In this document: positions 1-11,232 of the stretch, piece after piece
Numbering within the stretch: position 1 is the stretch's first letter
Layout: each line of letters starts with the position of its first letter
Program-made: the position numbers and the translations under genes
NCBI GenBank assembly: GCA_964020155.1
Contig: OZ026556.1
Coordinates: 555,001 to 619,000 of the forward strand
DNA from: Chondrilla cf. caribensis
Lineage: Eukaryota > Porifera > Demospongiae > Chondrillida > Chondrillidae
Direction of reading: 5' to 3'
DNA: 64,000 nt
The notes under the pieces: model-generated
What the model saw: the letters and a program-made list of their open reading frames with translations, nothing else
The model's database searches: none
Told to the model about the DNA's origin: nothing

Positions 1-351
1 GTTGGTGGTTATGGAATGGGTGTACATGACTAGTATGTACATGTACGTATGCACATGATTACGTTCAGCAAACTTAATATGGGTCCCATTGTGTGGGTGT
101 GTAGATGCAGCATGTACACACAGCTAACATGGGCATAATTCAAGTGCATTCCAACATGTTTGCCCCTACACAAACATGTGGGTAGTGCTGTAAGCCATCT
201 CGAATGTTGCAACATGTTTCTTTGCTGGAAACTTTGGACAAGAATCTTAATTTAGTCTTTGGCATTTCTGGAGATTGTCATGCTGTGGTAACCTGGTTGC
301 TAGGCAATGGAAGCCATTTTTGTTCACAACTGTTTCGTTTCTCCTCTCCAG

Positions 352-565
352 AGAAGCCATGCCTTATGGCGAAGTTGTTCTGAACTTCAAAGATAAAGAT
401 GGCGACCTTGTTCAACTCAACGACACAAGTGATGTGAAGTTACTACATAAGTATGCAGCAAGTGTTAGGAGGGTCAAAGACCCCTTGTGTGCAAATTGGG
501 CTCTCTATATCACCAAAGTGGGGGACTACTCCGTCTACAACACACATCCTTATGAAACAAAATGA
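352..565 (+). CDS. 3'-terminal exon of an unidentified gene, PB1-like segment (partial)
   Basis: A pyrimidine-rich acceptor (ctcctctccag, ending at 351) opens an exon that reads to a TGA ending at 565. The frame is open further upstream to 275, but the acceptor suggests this is the last exon of a gene entering from the left. The segment FKDKDGDLVQLND resembles the acidic DxDGD..L core of PB1 domains, which mediate protein pairing in kinases and scaffold proteins. About 40 residues follow it. This is a short-motif resemblance only, so the family call is weak. An internal Met at 360 could alternatively start a very small protein. Confidence 0.4.
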
Positions 566-1452
566 ACCTGTCTGATTTCACTCAAGTGTATTTACTATAT
601 TTTAATATTTTAATTTAATATGTAAGTATAATATTATTTATGTGAATTTTACTGCTTTAAAGTTATTAATTGTTCAGACCATATACAGCTGTTTTTGTAC
701 ATGTTTAGCAATGCAGTAATAATTATTGTTGTTGTTCGTAAAGTTGGATCCACATAATATTATGATAATGTATTGTGTGTACAGTGTATATGGTGCATGT
801 TGAATTGCATGTACATGCTATATAGCAATGGCTGAAAAGAATCTGTGCACACACACAAACATGTCATACATATTCTGGCTGGTCATCTAGTCTAAAACAT
901 GTCTGATGTACCCCATTTTATCGTGCATATGCAATACAATCCCTCAACAAAATTAGTTTTTGGATTCATGTCGCCATGTTTTCGGGATCTCTCCAGTATC
1001 ACTCTCACACGGTGTATAGGTCCTTTGTGTTGCTGGATTACATAGCAAATCTTCCTCAATATTATACAAAACAGTTATCAACGTTGAGCTTAAATTATAT
1101 AATAAATAATAAAATACTGTGAAAAACTTTCGGGCAGACCAGTCAAATTAGGCCTACCCGCCGAATTTTCCCGCTGTGCGGTATTATTATGTTTATTGAT
1201 CTGTATAAGCGCTGATTATTCAATTATACTTCTTATTCGTCGATAAAACAGACTAGTGTTTTTATAGTTTTGTATTCGCTCTTGAAACTATTTAAAGTAG
1301 TTGAAAGTAAGTCGTGTGAATTTGATTTTTCTCACAGCCCAATTGTCATAATTGTGGTGACGCTCGAACAAAGTGTATCAAATCCACAGGCGCGTAGCTA
1401 TCCTGCTTCAACTTCACGTATGTGAATTTATGTTCTGTCGCGCAGTTTTGAT
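566..1452. other. intergenic, AT-rich, no gene seen
   Basis: No open frame with splice support and no recognised motif. The last 150 bp before 1453 correspond to the 5' region of the tandem gene family, although here they are more diverged than the equivalent regions upstream of the later copies. Confidence 0.5.
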
Positions 1453-2590
1453 ATGACGTCCCACGAAGTACCCTCTGACGAAGAATGTCTTTTGGCGTCC
1501 TACACGGCCACCTACCCTCGCTCACCCACCAGATACCAACCACAACTCGGTCAGTCAAGCACAGGTTAGGATTTGGCGTCCCACGCAAGTCATTTTCCCT
1601 TTGCGTTATCTATAGCCATCCCATTAGACCACTATAATAATATCCTATCACATAACAGTATACAAATAGGTCTTGTATATATAACTATTGTACACTCCTG
1701 GCTGTGAAGTATTCCATATAATAAGAGTGTGTGGAGCACCATGAAGTTCCTGTTAAATGGAAGGTCACTTGTAATTTCTGAGAAATTAGCTCAGGTAATT
1801 TATTTCTGCTAATTATTTCTCATTTCAAGGGAGAAGTTACCATGAGATGTCAGTACACACTCAACAACCAGTGAGTGGATCTACAATAGTACCTTTCAAG
1901 GAGGCCGTGAGGAGCGCTGTGATTGCCAAGTACCCCGATATGTGTGGAGTTATTATAGATGACAAGACTAGAGCAGAAGCTGTCTCTGTGGTTAGCTATA
2001 GCCTCCGGCACTTTGGGGACCCTAAACCCACAATCAAGATCCTCACCGATGTGCGTGCTAAGGAATACACCAATTGTGGTGCAGAGCCCGACACTGTAGA
2101 AATGTCAATGTGTAAGAAACGTGACTCTTGCCTCGGTATTGGTTTCAGGTTCTGTCTGCTCCAGGGAGTCCAGCTAGATGACGATGACAGGATCGGTCCA
2201 AGCATCTTCAACTCTCTCGGTACGAATGCTGGCACTCTGTTGATGTTCAAGGAGGATGACCACATCAGTGAAAAGGCTGTGGTTTCCCCTGGTGTGAAGA
2301 TGGTCAACACTGTGAAAACCAACCTTGTGAGATACGAGGGAGAGGCCACCATAGATGTGCAGGCACCAGCAGACTTCCCCATTAAATTGAGGTACTATGG
2401 CACCTACTGTTGTGATGTCCTCAGTATATGGTATGATGGAACGGTGAAAATGGAGGAGTTGTTCATGGGACAGCCTGATTTTAGAAGAAATAGTGACAGT
2501 GTGTTCTACACTGCCAAATACCAATATTCGTATTTTGGAGAGCAGTTTGAAGTGAACAAGACAGAGCAGAAGCTTCATTCAATGTGCTAA
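1453..2590 (+). CDS. unrecognised two-exon tandem family, copy 1 (285 aa)
   Basis: I do not recognise this family. Exon 1 is 1453-1549 (begins MTSHEVPSDEECLL, acidic, Ser/Pro-rich) and exon 2 is 1830-2590. The donor is GTCAGT and the acceptor is cag-like (tttcaag); the phase-1 join restores a Gly codon, and the same join works in all copies, which supports the model. Exon 2 holds a soluble, beta-rich protein with several Cys residues (CKKRDSC, YYGTYCC), an acidic DDDD tract and no signal peptide or membrane segment. The alternation around the Pro-Gly turn (VVSPGVK) is loosely reminiscent of aerolysin-fold proteins, but I see no diagnostic motif and do not call it a toxin. The second exon alone could start at Met 1847. 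Confidence 0.75.
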
Positions 2591-3039
2591 CTCACTAAGA
2601 ACAGTTTGCACCTGAATTTCAAAATTGTGGATTTGCAATTCAGTTATTTGGTACTATTTTATACAATAGGGAGCTATTTTGCATATCTAAATGAACAAAT
2701 AGTTAGTTATCTGCAATGCCATGCTGGCTCATTTTTGTAATCAGTGGCATTGAAAAATTGTCATAAACAGACGTTTGGATATTGTTAACCCATTTCATTT
2801 GTTACATGTATGTGTACTTCCCTACTTCAAGCTGAAGTACTTATTTAGACAATCATTATTATACTATTAGTCTGTTTTAGTAATTGTTCTTTAATGGAAC
2901 TCAGTGACTTGGTGTATGGGCATTGTTTCCAATATTATTGTCATTTACCCATAACACCACATCATCACGTATTCTTACATTGTGACATTGTGTAATGGCT
3001 ACTGTGTGTACAGTTCATGTCGAATTGCATAATCCTGAC

Positions 3040-3379
3040 CACAGTGACGCGCATGAATAGGCCATTTTCATGATTGCGCAAGTGATTCACGTGACGGCTC
3101 CAGACAATATTTTCTCGGTATTTTCATACGTCCCTTCTCAGAATTTTTTTAACTGATCCTTGACTCGAACATAATAGTTGTACTGAATATCCTTTTGCTA
3201 TCGATCTTACTGGTTTTGATATCTCTGAAGTGTATTGAATGTAAGTTGCGTACAAATTTAATTCAGTTTTCCTGTTGGAGTTAATATTGTGCCAACCCTT
3301 TATAGACGAGTTGCATCCGCTGTTTCGGGGGAGTGCGCTTATCTATACATGTTTTCTTATTTATCGTACAGTTTTGAAT
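3040..3379 (+). promoter_or_regulatory. conserved upstream region of family copy 2
   Basis: The segment with the CACGTG E-box (3088-3093), the 'ctcggtatnttcatac' stretch and 'ctgatccttgactcgaac' recurs upstream of copies 3 and 4 in the same order and spacing. Conservation may simply reflect recent duplication, but the E-box is kept in all three, in slightly shifted position. No TATA box is obvious. Confidence 0.4.
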
Positions 3380-4614
3380 ATGACATCCCGCGAAGTACCC
3401 TCAGACGAAGAATGCCTCCTTGCACCCACGACGGCCACCCCCCGTCATTCGTCCATCCAGCACCAGCCTGAACCACGAGGCGGTTAGTAAAGTAAACCTA
3501 TCAGTAACTTATGTACTTAATTTTGTACCCGTCTTTCAATACCTCGTGATATCTGCATACCTCATATATATGAGTTTGAACATACATAGCTAATAATATA
3601 AAGGAGACAATCCATAGCAGCTAAAATGACATTGTATAATTATAATACTTAAACTTATTATGTTGCAACTACATTACATATCCCTTATATTGCTGAACTG
3701 TGTGGACGTATGTCAGTCCCCATTCCATGCAGTGTTAAGCTTACTAGAGATAAAAGTGATGGTACCCCATTTCTCTAACCAGCAATTTTCACCTTCAACA
3801 TGGCATTGCACATGAATACACTCCCTTCATTACTGCTAATTAATATCATCTTGTTTTAGAGAGAAGTTTCCATGACATAACAGTGTACACTCAACAACCA
3901 GTGAGTGGATCTGCAATAGTGCCCTTCAAGGAGGCTGTGAGGAGGGCTGTGATTGCCAAGTACCCCGATATGCATGAGGTTATTATCGATGTCAAGACTA
4001 GAGCAGACGCTGCCTCTGTCGTTAGCTACAGCCTCCTACATTTTGGGGACCCTAAACCCACAATCAAGATCCTCACCGATGTGCGTGCTAAGGAATACAC
4101 CAATTGTGGTGCAGAGCCCGACACTGTAGAAATGTCGATGTGTAAGAAACGTGACTCTTGCCTCGGTATCGGTTTCAGGTTCTGTCTGCTCCAGGGAGTC
4201 CAGCTAGATGACGATCATAGGGTTGGTCCAAGCATCTTCAACTCTCTCAGTGATAATGTCGGCACTCTGTTGACATTCAAGGAGGATGACCACATCAGTG
4301 AAAAGGCTGTAGTTTCCCCTGGTGTAAAGATGGTCAACACTGTGAAAACCAACCTTGTGAGATATGAGGGAGAGGCCACCATAGATGTACAGGCACCGGC
4401 AGACTTCCCCATTAGACTGAAGTACTATGGCCCCTACTGTTGTTGCTGCAGAAATGTGTTTCCAGGAACGGTGACAATGGAGCAGCTGTTCACAGGACAG
4501 CCTAATTTTAGGAGATACGGTGGCAGTGTGTTCTACACTGCCAAATACCATTATTCGTATTTTGGAGAGCAGTTTGAAGTGAACAAGACAGAGCAGAAGC
4601 TTGATTTAATGTAG
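3380..4614 (+). CDS. unrecognised two-exon tandem family, copy 2 (285 aa)
   Basis: Exon 1 is 3380-3482 (MTSREVPSDEECLLAP...) and exon 2 is 3860-4614; donor GTTAGT, acceptor ttgttttag, phase 1. Without the splice, exon 2 lacks an in-frame Met near its start because the copy 1 Met is Thr/Val here (HDITVYTQQP), so the upstream exon is needed for the N-terminus. The protein is the same length as copy 1 and differs mainly in the Cys-rich stretch near the C-terminus (YCCCCRN in place of YCCDVLS). Function unknown. An in-frame Met exists at 3275, but the equivalent extension has a different sequence in the other copies, so 3380 is preferred. Confidence 0.75.
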
Positions 4615-4929
4615 GGTCTACTAGCCTCAAAATAACTGACAATTTTGCAGTTTAGGTTGGTTTCAAATCAAAAGATTATTATGAATTTATAATTCAGTAC
4701 AGGTTTAAAGGTTTATTACAGTACCTCCTTTGTAGTTCTATGCAGTATTTTTCTGATTTTGTAATCTTTGACATTGAATCTGTCATAAGAATTCGCTGGA
4801 AATGGAAACCCAAAGAATACTAAAGGTGGATGGTTTGTCGGTTGGCTCTCCTGGCTAAGGTAGACCAGACTAGTAAGTGCGCCATTTTGTTCTGTAAACA
4901 GCACGTGCTCCGGAGCTGATCGTACAAGA
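4615..4929. other. 3' spacer of copy 2, no gene
   Basis: The sequence matches 8431-8770 downstream of copy 3 closely except for a short indel. No coding potential is seen on either strand beyond short random frames. Confidence 0.5.
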
Positions 4930-5429
4930 AACAGGTTATTTTATATACTGTGCAATTATTATCTAACTGTTACCCGGATTTGCAGGTATTTTTATCACAT
5001 TATCAGATAGAAACAATAAACATTGCTTGTTTTTGTCAATTCTTGAGTGATGAATCTCATTACTGGCTTTAAACTGGCTCAAACTGAAGAAGCCAATAAC
5101 ATGTTGACCCATAATTAGGTTAAATTCCAGCTGATATCTAATTATGGACAAGTCAACAATTGACCTCTTTATTATCAACTCATGCGATCAGACTCATATC
5201 TGCACAATGTCCTGAGATGTTGCCAATAAAGCTCAATTGTTTGTTTTGTGGGTATGTGAGGGTCACCAATTAGTTCACTCTACCTGGGTAGGGTTAACTA
5301 ATTCGGTGACCCTACCTGGATTCCTGCTTGTTTACTGTAAATGTGTGAAGCAGCTGATAGAAATGCATAACAAAACACACAATATCCTATACTGTAATAA
5401 TAATTGGAAGGTATATAAAATAACCTGTT
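4930..5429. mobile_element. 500-bp non-autonomous DNA transposon with 19-bp perfect TIRs
   Basis: The segment begins AACAGGTTATTTTATATAC and ends with the exact reverse complement of those 19 bases. It is flanked by the direct repeat AAGA (4926-4929 and 5430-5433). The matching position in unit B (8777 region, gtac-AAGA-caataag) has a single AAGA and no insert, which is a paralogous empty site. No open frame inside is long enough for a transposase, so it is MITE-like. The superfamily is not determined; a 4-bp duplication is uncommon. Confidence 0.85.
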
Positions 5430-5960
5430 AAGACAATAAGTTCTATACAGGATGGTTTGAGCACGACTTGCTGGTGGCATCATTTCGGCCAGCTGAATTT
5501 TCGAATTGCAAATTGGTTCATTAGTGAAATCTTTAGCCGAAGATTGATGCGAAAGTTTGAGCAGTGAAGGTACGTACGTAGGTGTAGCCAAGCAGAACTA
5601 ACCCTGATAAATCATTAAAAAATAATTAAGGCAGGCGGAGGTAATTTCTAACAGTCGGTAATTCTGATCTTTTCGATTTTTCGCCCAATCCGCGATCCGG
5701 TTGATAACGAGCAGACCAAAGAATGCTGTGTCTCACCTGGTGTGCAAGGATTAAGAATATGAACTATAATTGATATAGTTTCTTGAAAACAATGCGGTAA
5801 GACACCAACAACCAACAAAGAAAATTGTTACCACAACTGAATCGGGTATATAATTAATTTCATTCACGATGTGTACATGTTAAAGATTATAAGATTATCT
5901 GTTACTTATGGATGTCTGTAATTAATTGTGCAGTTATTGTAATACTTACTTCAACTTTAG

Positions 5961-6351
5961 GTCTGAATGTATACCAAACAGGACCTGGTCTGGCGATGCC
6001 ATTCACTAAACAACCAACCAGCCTACCAATAGCACGGGCAGTACCCTTAGAGGAAGCAGTGAAGTCTTTGGTTCAAAATAGGTGCCAAGGTAGACTTGAC
6101 GTCAATTATCTCAAAATTGTCATGTTGCATCAACAAAGAATCATTAGTTCCATTAAATACAGCCTTGTTCAAATTTAAGACCCACTGTCCACGGTGAAGA
6201 TCCTCATCAATGTTTGTACAAAGTATATCAATCATGGTGCAGAACCAAAAACAATTTATAGCTGGAAACTATAGCTAGCAACAAGAGCTAGATCTCCTCC
6301 TAGAGAGCAGTTTGAAGTGAACAAGACAGAGCAGAAGCTTCATTCAATGTG
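5961..6351 (+). pseudogene. chimeric remnant of the tandem family (unit A)
   Basis: After an acceptor-like ctttag, a frame begins GLNVYQTGPGLAMPF and continues into a diverged version of the exon 2 N-terminus (VPLEEAVKSLV against VPFKEAVRSAV; SIKYSLVQ against SVVSYSLRH). It stops at TAA near 6176, continues recognisably (STVKILINV against PTIKILTDV) and then jumps at about 6301 to the last 50 bp of a copy-1-type 3' end. The middle of the gene is missing. It is most likely a deleted, older paralogue. No matching first exon was found. Confidence 0.6.
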
Positions 6352-7191
6352 CCAACTCACTAAGAACAGTTTGCACCTGAATTTCAAGATTGTGGATTTG
6401 CAATTCGGTTATTTGGTACTATTTTATACAATAGGGAGCTATTTTGCATGTCTAAATGAACAAATAGTTAGTTATCTGCAATGACATGCTGGCTCATTTT
6501 TTGTAGTCTGTGGCATTGAAAAAATTGTCATAAATAGACATTTGGATATTGTTAACCCATTTCATTTGTTACATGTGTGTGTACTTCCCTACTTCAAGCT
6601 GAAGTACTTATTTAGATAATCATTATATACTATTAGTCTGTTTCAGTAATTGTTCTTTAATGGAACTCAGTGACTTGGTGTATGGGCATTGTTTCCAATG
6701 CTACTGTCATTTACCCATAATACCACACCATCACGTATTCTTACATTATAACATTGTGTAATGTCTATTGTGTGTACAGTTCACGTCCTTTTGCATAATC
6801 ATGACCACAGTGACGTGTAGTCTGGCTGGCCAGACTAAGTGACGTACATGAATACGCCATTTTATTGCGCACGTGATTCGCATGACGGCTCCAGACATAT
6901 TATTTCTCGGTATCTTCATACACCCCTTCTCGAAATTTTGTTATCTGATCCTTGACTCGAACATAATAGTTGCCAATATCCTTTTGTTATCGATCTCACT
7001 GGTTTTGATATCTCTGAAGTGTATTCGTATTGGCTCCTTGCTATACATTGAATGTAAGTTGCGTACAAATTTAATTCAGTTTTCCTGTTGGATTTAATAT
7101 TGTGCCAACCCTTTATCGACGAGTTGCATCCACTGTCTCGGGGAGTGCGTTTATCTATACATGTTTTCTTATTCATCGTACAGTTTTGAAT
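6352..7191 (+). promoter_or_regulatory. unit B spacer and conserved upstream region of copy 3
   Basis: The spacer 6352-6790 repeats 2591-3030. The upstream region carries CACGTG at 6870-6875 and the same downstream blocks as copy 2. A 20-bp perfect palindrome, TAGTCTGG-CTGGCCAGACTA read through its centre (about 6819-6838), is inserted here and absent upstream of copy 2; its ends match the TAGTCTG hairpin elements elsewhere in the window. Confidence 0.4.
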
Positions 7192-8430
7192 ATGACATCC
7201 CGCGAAGTACCCTCTGACGAAGAATGCCTCCTTGCACCCACGACGGCCACCCCCCGTCATTCGTCCATCCAGCACCAGCCTGAACCACGAGGCGGTTAGT
7301 AAAGTAGACCTATCAGTAACTTATGTACTTAATTTTGTACCCGTCTTTCAATACCTCGTGATATCTGCATACCTCATATATATGAGTTTGAACATACATA
7401 GCTAATAATATAAAGGAGACAATCCATAGCAGCTAAAATGACATTGTATAATAATAATTATACTTAAACTTATTATGTTGCAACTACATTACATCCCTTA
7501 TATTACTGAACTGGGTGGATGTATGTCAGTCCCCATTCCATGCAGTGTTAAGCTTACTAGAGATAAAAGTGATGGTACCCCATTTCTCTAACCAGCAATT
7601 TTCACATTCAACATGGCATTGCACATGAATACATTCCCTTCATTACTGCTAATTAATATCATCTTGTTTTAGAGAGAAGTTTCCATGACATAACAGTGTA
7701 CACTCAACAACCAGTGAGTGGATCTGCAATAGTGCCCTTCAAGGAGGCTGTGAGGAGGGCTGTGATTGCCAAGTACCCCAATAATATGCATGAGGTTATT
7801 ATCGATGTCAAGACTAGAGCAGACGCTGCCTCTGTCGTTAGCTACAGCCTCCTACATTTTGGGGACCCTAAACCCACAATCAAGATCCTCACCGATGTGC
7901 GTGCTAAGGAATACATCAATTGTGGTGCAGAGCCCGACACTGTAGAAATGTCGATGTGTAAGAAACGTGACTCTTGCCTCGGTATTGGTTTCAGGTTCTG
8001 TCTGCTCCAGGGAGTCCAGCTGGATGACGATCATAGGGTTGGTCCAAGCATCTTCAACTCTCTCAGTGATAATGTCGGCACTCTGTTGAAATTCAAGGAG
8101 GATGACCACATCTTTGAAAAGGCTGTGGTTTCCCCTGGTGTAAAGATGGTCAACACTGTGAAAACCAACCTTGTGAGATACGAGGGAGAGGCCACCATTG
8201 ATGTACAGGCACCGGCAGACTTCCCCATTAGACTGAAGTACTATGGCACCTACTGTTGTTGCTGCAGAAATGTGTTTCCAGGACCGGTGACAATGGAGCA
8301 GCTGTTCACAGGACAGCCTAATTTTAGGAGATACGGTGGCAGTGTGTTCTACACTGCCAAATACCATTATTCGTATTTTGGAGAGCAGTTTGAAGTGAAC
8401 AAGACAGAGCAGAAGTTTGATTTAATGTAG
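7192..8430 (+). CDS. unrecognised two-exon tandem family, copy 3 (286 aa)
   Basis: Exon 1 is 7192-7294 and exon 2 is 7673-8430, with the same donor GTTAGT, acceptor and phase as copy 2. The protein is almost identical to copy 2, with one extra Asn codon early in exon 2 (PNNMHEV) and a few substitutions. Such similarity, including the intron, indicates very recent duplication or conversion. Product unknown; it is beta-rich and Cys-containing, with no signal peptide. Confidence 0.75.
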
Positions 8431-9008
8431 GGTCTACTAGCCTCAAAATAACTGACAATTTTGCAGTTTAGGTTGGTTTCAAATCAAAAGATTATTGTGA
8501 ATTTATAATTCAGTACAGGTTTAAAGGTTTATTACAGTACCTCCTTTGTAGTTCTATGCAATATTTTTCTGACTTTGTAATCTTTGACATTGAATCTGTC
8601 ATAAGAATTCGCTGGAAATGGAAACCCAAAGAATACTAAAGGTGGATGGTTTGCTACATATGATCTATTACTGCAATTGACTAATAGTCGTTTGGCTCTC
8701 CTGGCTAAGGTAGACCAGACTAGTAAGTGCGCCATTTTGTTCTGTAAACAGCACGTGCTCCGGAGCTGATCGTACAAGACAATAAGTTCTATACAGGATG
8801 GTTTGAACACGACTTGCTGGTGGCATGATCCCGCATCATTTGGGCCAGCTAAATTTTCGAATTGCAATTGGTTCATAAGTGAAAACGTTAGCCGAAGATT
8901 GACGCGAAAGTTTGAGCAGTGAAGGTACGTACGTAGAGAGCCAAGCAGAACTAACCCCGATAAATCATTAAAAAATAATTAAGGCAGGCGCACGGAGGTA
9001 ATTTCTAA

Positions 9009-9231
9009 TTAGTGGTTAAGACATGGGCACGAGGGCATTATGACATTTAAAATACCAAGTCCCGAGGGCGCGAAGCGCCTGAGGGCGAGTGTATTTTATA
9101 TGTCATAATGCCCGAGTGTCCATGTCTTAACCATTATAGCATCCGTTGCTAACGCTTTATACTGTTGCTAGCGCTTTATACATTATAAAATTGCTGTATA
9201 ATAGTACTGTTTCTATGGTAACGGATGCTAT
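9009..9231. mobile_element. 223-bp composite foldback element
   Basis: The insert consists of two stem-loops. The first (9013-9133) starts TGGTTAAGACATGG and ends with its reverse complement; its arms also pair GGGCATTATGACAT with ATGTCATAATGCCC around a GCGCGAAGCGC turn. The second (about 9134-9231) is bounded by ATAGCATCCGTT and AACGGATGCTAT. The matching place in unit A (5641-5660, ggtaatttctaacagtcgg) lacks the whole segment. There is no coding capacity. Confidence 0.8.
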
Positions 9232-9578
9232 CAGTCGGTAATTCCGAACATCTCGATTTTCCGATAACGAGCAGACCAAAGAATGCTGTGTCTCACCTGG
9301 TGTGCAAGGATTAAGAATATGAACTATAATTGATATAGTTTCTTAAAAACAATGCGGTAAGAGACCAAAGAATACTAAAGGTGGATTCAATGTCAAAGAT
9401 TACAAAGTCAGAAAAATGCGGTAAGAGACCAACAACCAAAAAAGAAAATTGTTACCACAACTGAATCGGGTATATAATTAATTTCATTCACGATGTGTAC
9501 ATGTTAAAGGTAAAAGGTATCTGTTACTTATGGATGTCTGCAATTTCTTGTGCAGTTATTGTAATACTTCAACTTCAG

Positions 9579-10290
9579 GTCTGAATGTATACCAAACAGG
9601 ACCTGGTCTGGCGATGCCATTCCATAAGCAACCAACCAGCCTACCAATAGCACGGGCAGTACCCTTAGAGGAAGCAGTGAAGTCTTTGGTTCAAAGTAGG
9701 TGCCAAGGTAGACTTGACGTCAATTATCTCAAAATTGTCATGTTGCATCAACAAAGAGTCGTTGTTTCCATTAAATACAGCCTTGTTCAAATTGAAGACC
9801 CACTGTCCACGGTGAAGATCCTCATCAATGTTCGTACAAAGTATATCTGTTTTAACTGATTCCAGCCTGAACGATGACTTATATAATGTTATGTACATGT
9901 GTTGATCTGATTTTTCTTTGTTGATATATTATGATGTGTGCCTCATAGGACTGTCTGTCCTAGTGTTATGCTATGCACGTGGTACATTAATAATGATTGA
10001 TTGATTGATTGATTGATATATCAATCATGGTGCAGAACCAAAAACAATTTATAGCTGGAAACTATAGCTAGCAACAAGAGATCTCCTCGTCTTGACAGCA
10101 GGATGGAGTTCTCCATGATCCAAGGTGGTCTTCAGTAAATGGTATGTTGGAACGGTGACAATGGAGGAGCTGTTCATGGGACAACCCGATTTCAGAAGAA
10201 ATAGTGGCAGTGTGCTCTACACTGCCAAATACCATTATTCGTATTTTGGAAAGCATTTTGTAGTGAACAAGACGGAGTAGAAGCTTCATT
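9579..10290 (+). pseudogene. chimeric remnant of the tandem family (unit B)
   Basis: This is the same remnant as at 5961, here without the early stop (SLVQIEDPLSTVKILINV). It is interrupted after the TKYI codons by a 169-bp retro-insertion (9848-10016). After the insert, the GAEPKTIY segment resumes and the sequence then joins a degraded 3' end of a family gene (10140-10290), where the terminal region has changed further. It is clearly broken. Confidence 0.6.
9848..10016 (+). mobile_element. 169-bp 5'-truncated non-LTR retrotransposon tail
   Basis: The insert is flanked by a 6-bp target duplication TATATC (9842-9847 and 10017-10022) and ends in about four ATTG/TGAT repeats. The unit A remnant (6226 region) has the uninterrupted site. 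Its last 100 bp resemble the 3' UTR of the retrotransposon at 12.9-16.8 kb: both have GTCCTAGTGT about 30-40 bp before a tetranucleotide tail, (ATTG)n here and (TATC)n there. Confidence 0.75.
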
Positions 10291-11232
10291 CAATGTGCTA
10301 ACTCACTAGGATTAATTTGAACCTGAATCTGTAGATTGTAGAATTGCAATTCGGTTATTTGGTACTATGTTAGACAATAGGGAGCTATTTTGCATATCTA
10401 AATCAACAAATGCACGGTTGGTTATCTGTGATGCCATGTTGGCTTATTTCTGTAATCAGTGGCATTGTAAAAACCATACTAAATGAACATTTGGATATAA
10501 TTGTTGATCCCATTTCTTTATTAAATGTATATGTACTTCCCTGCTTCAAGCTGAATTACCTATTTGGACAATAATAGTCTGTTTCAGTTTATTTAAATTA
10601 CTATTCATTTATTTTAATGGGACTAAGTGCCACTGGTGCATGGGCATTGTTTCAAATGTTATTGTCATCATGATGGCAGGGTTTATCCACAGTAGTACAT
10701 CATTGCGTATTCTTACATTGTGACATTTTACTGTGCTATGTCTTTTGTGTGTTCGGTACATGTTGAATTGCGCAATGATGACCACATTCATTGACGAGCA
10801 TGAATGTGCCATTTTAATGCGCACGTGATTGCCGTGACGCGGCTTCAGACAATAATAATTCTCGGTATCTTCATACACCCCTTCTCGGAATTCTGTTAAC
10901 TGATCCTCGACTCGAACATAATAGTTGCAAATATCCTTTTGCTATCGATCTTACTTGTTTTTGACATTTCTGAAGTGTATTCGTATTGGCTCCTTGCTAT
11001 ACATCGAATGTAAGTTGCGTATATAGAAATTCAAATTCCTGTTAGATTTTTAATATTGTGCTCACCCTTGATCGACGAATTGCATCCTCTGTCGTGGGGG
11101 AGAACCGGTCCATGTAACTTTTTGCCAAAAAATTGTAATTACACACAAATACAATTCAGGCATACATAGGCACGGTACGTGCCCTATGTTCCGTTAATCT
11201 ATACATTCATTGTTCATCGTACAGTCTTGAAT
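10291..11232 (+). other. spacer and upstream region of copy 4
   Basis: The sequence is a more diverged version of the unit A and B spacers, with CACGTG at 10822-10827. An extra stretch at about 11100-11200 is not shared with the other units. No independent gene is seen. Confidence 0.4.

Larger units (their letters stand above)
2538..10247. repeat. two tandem duplication units of about 3.8 and 3.9 kb
   Basis: Unit A runs from about 2538 to 6300 and unit B from about 6301 to 10247. Each starts at the 3' tail of a family gene, then has about 650 bp of shared spacer, a shared promoter, a complete two-exon gene, about 1 kb of shared 3' spacer and a chimeric remnant. Long stretches match almost base for base (for example 3480-3640 against 7295-7450). 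A partial third unit follows and carries copy 4. Differences are mostly clean insertions: 4930-5429 only in A; 9009-9231 and 9848-10016 only in B. Confidence 0.8.
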
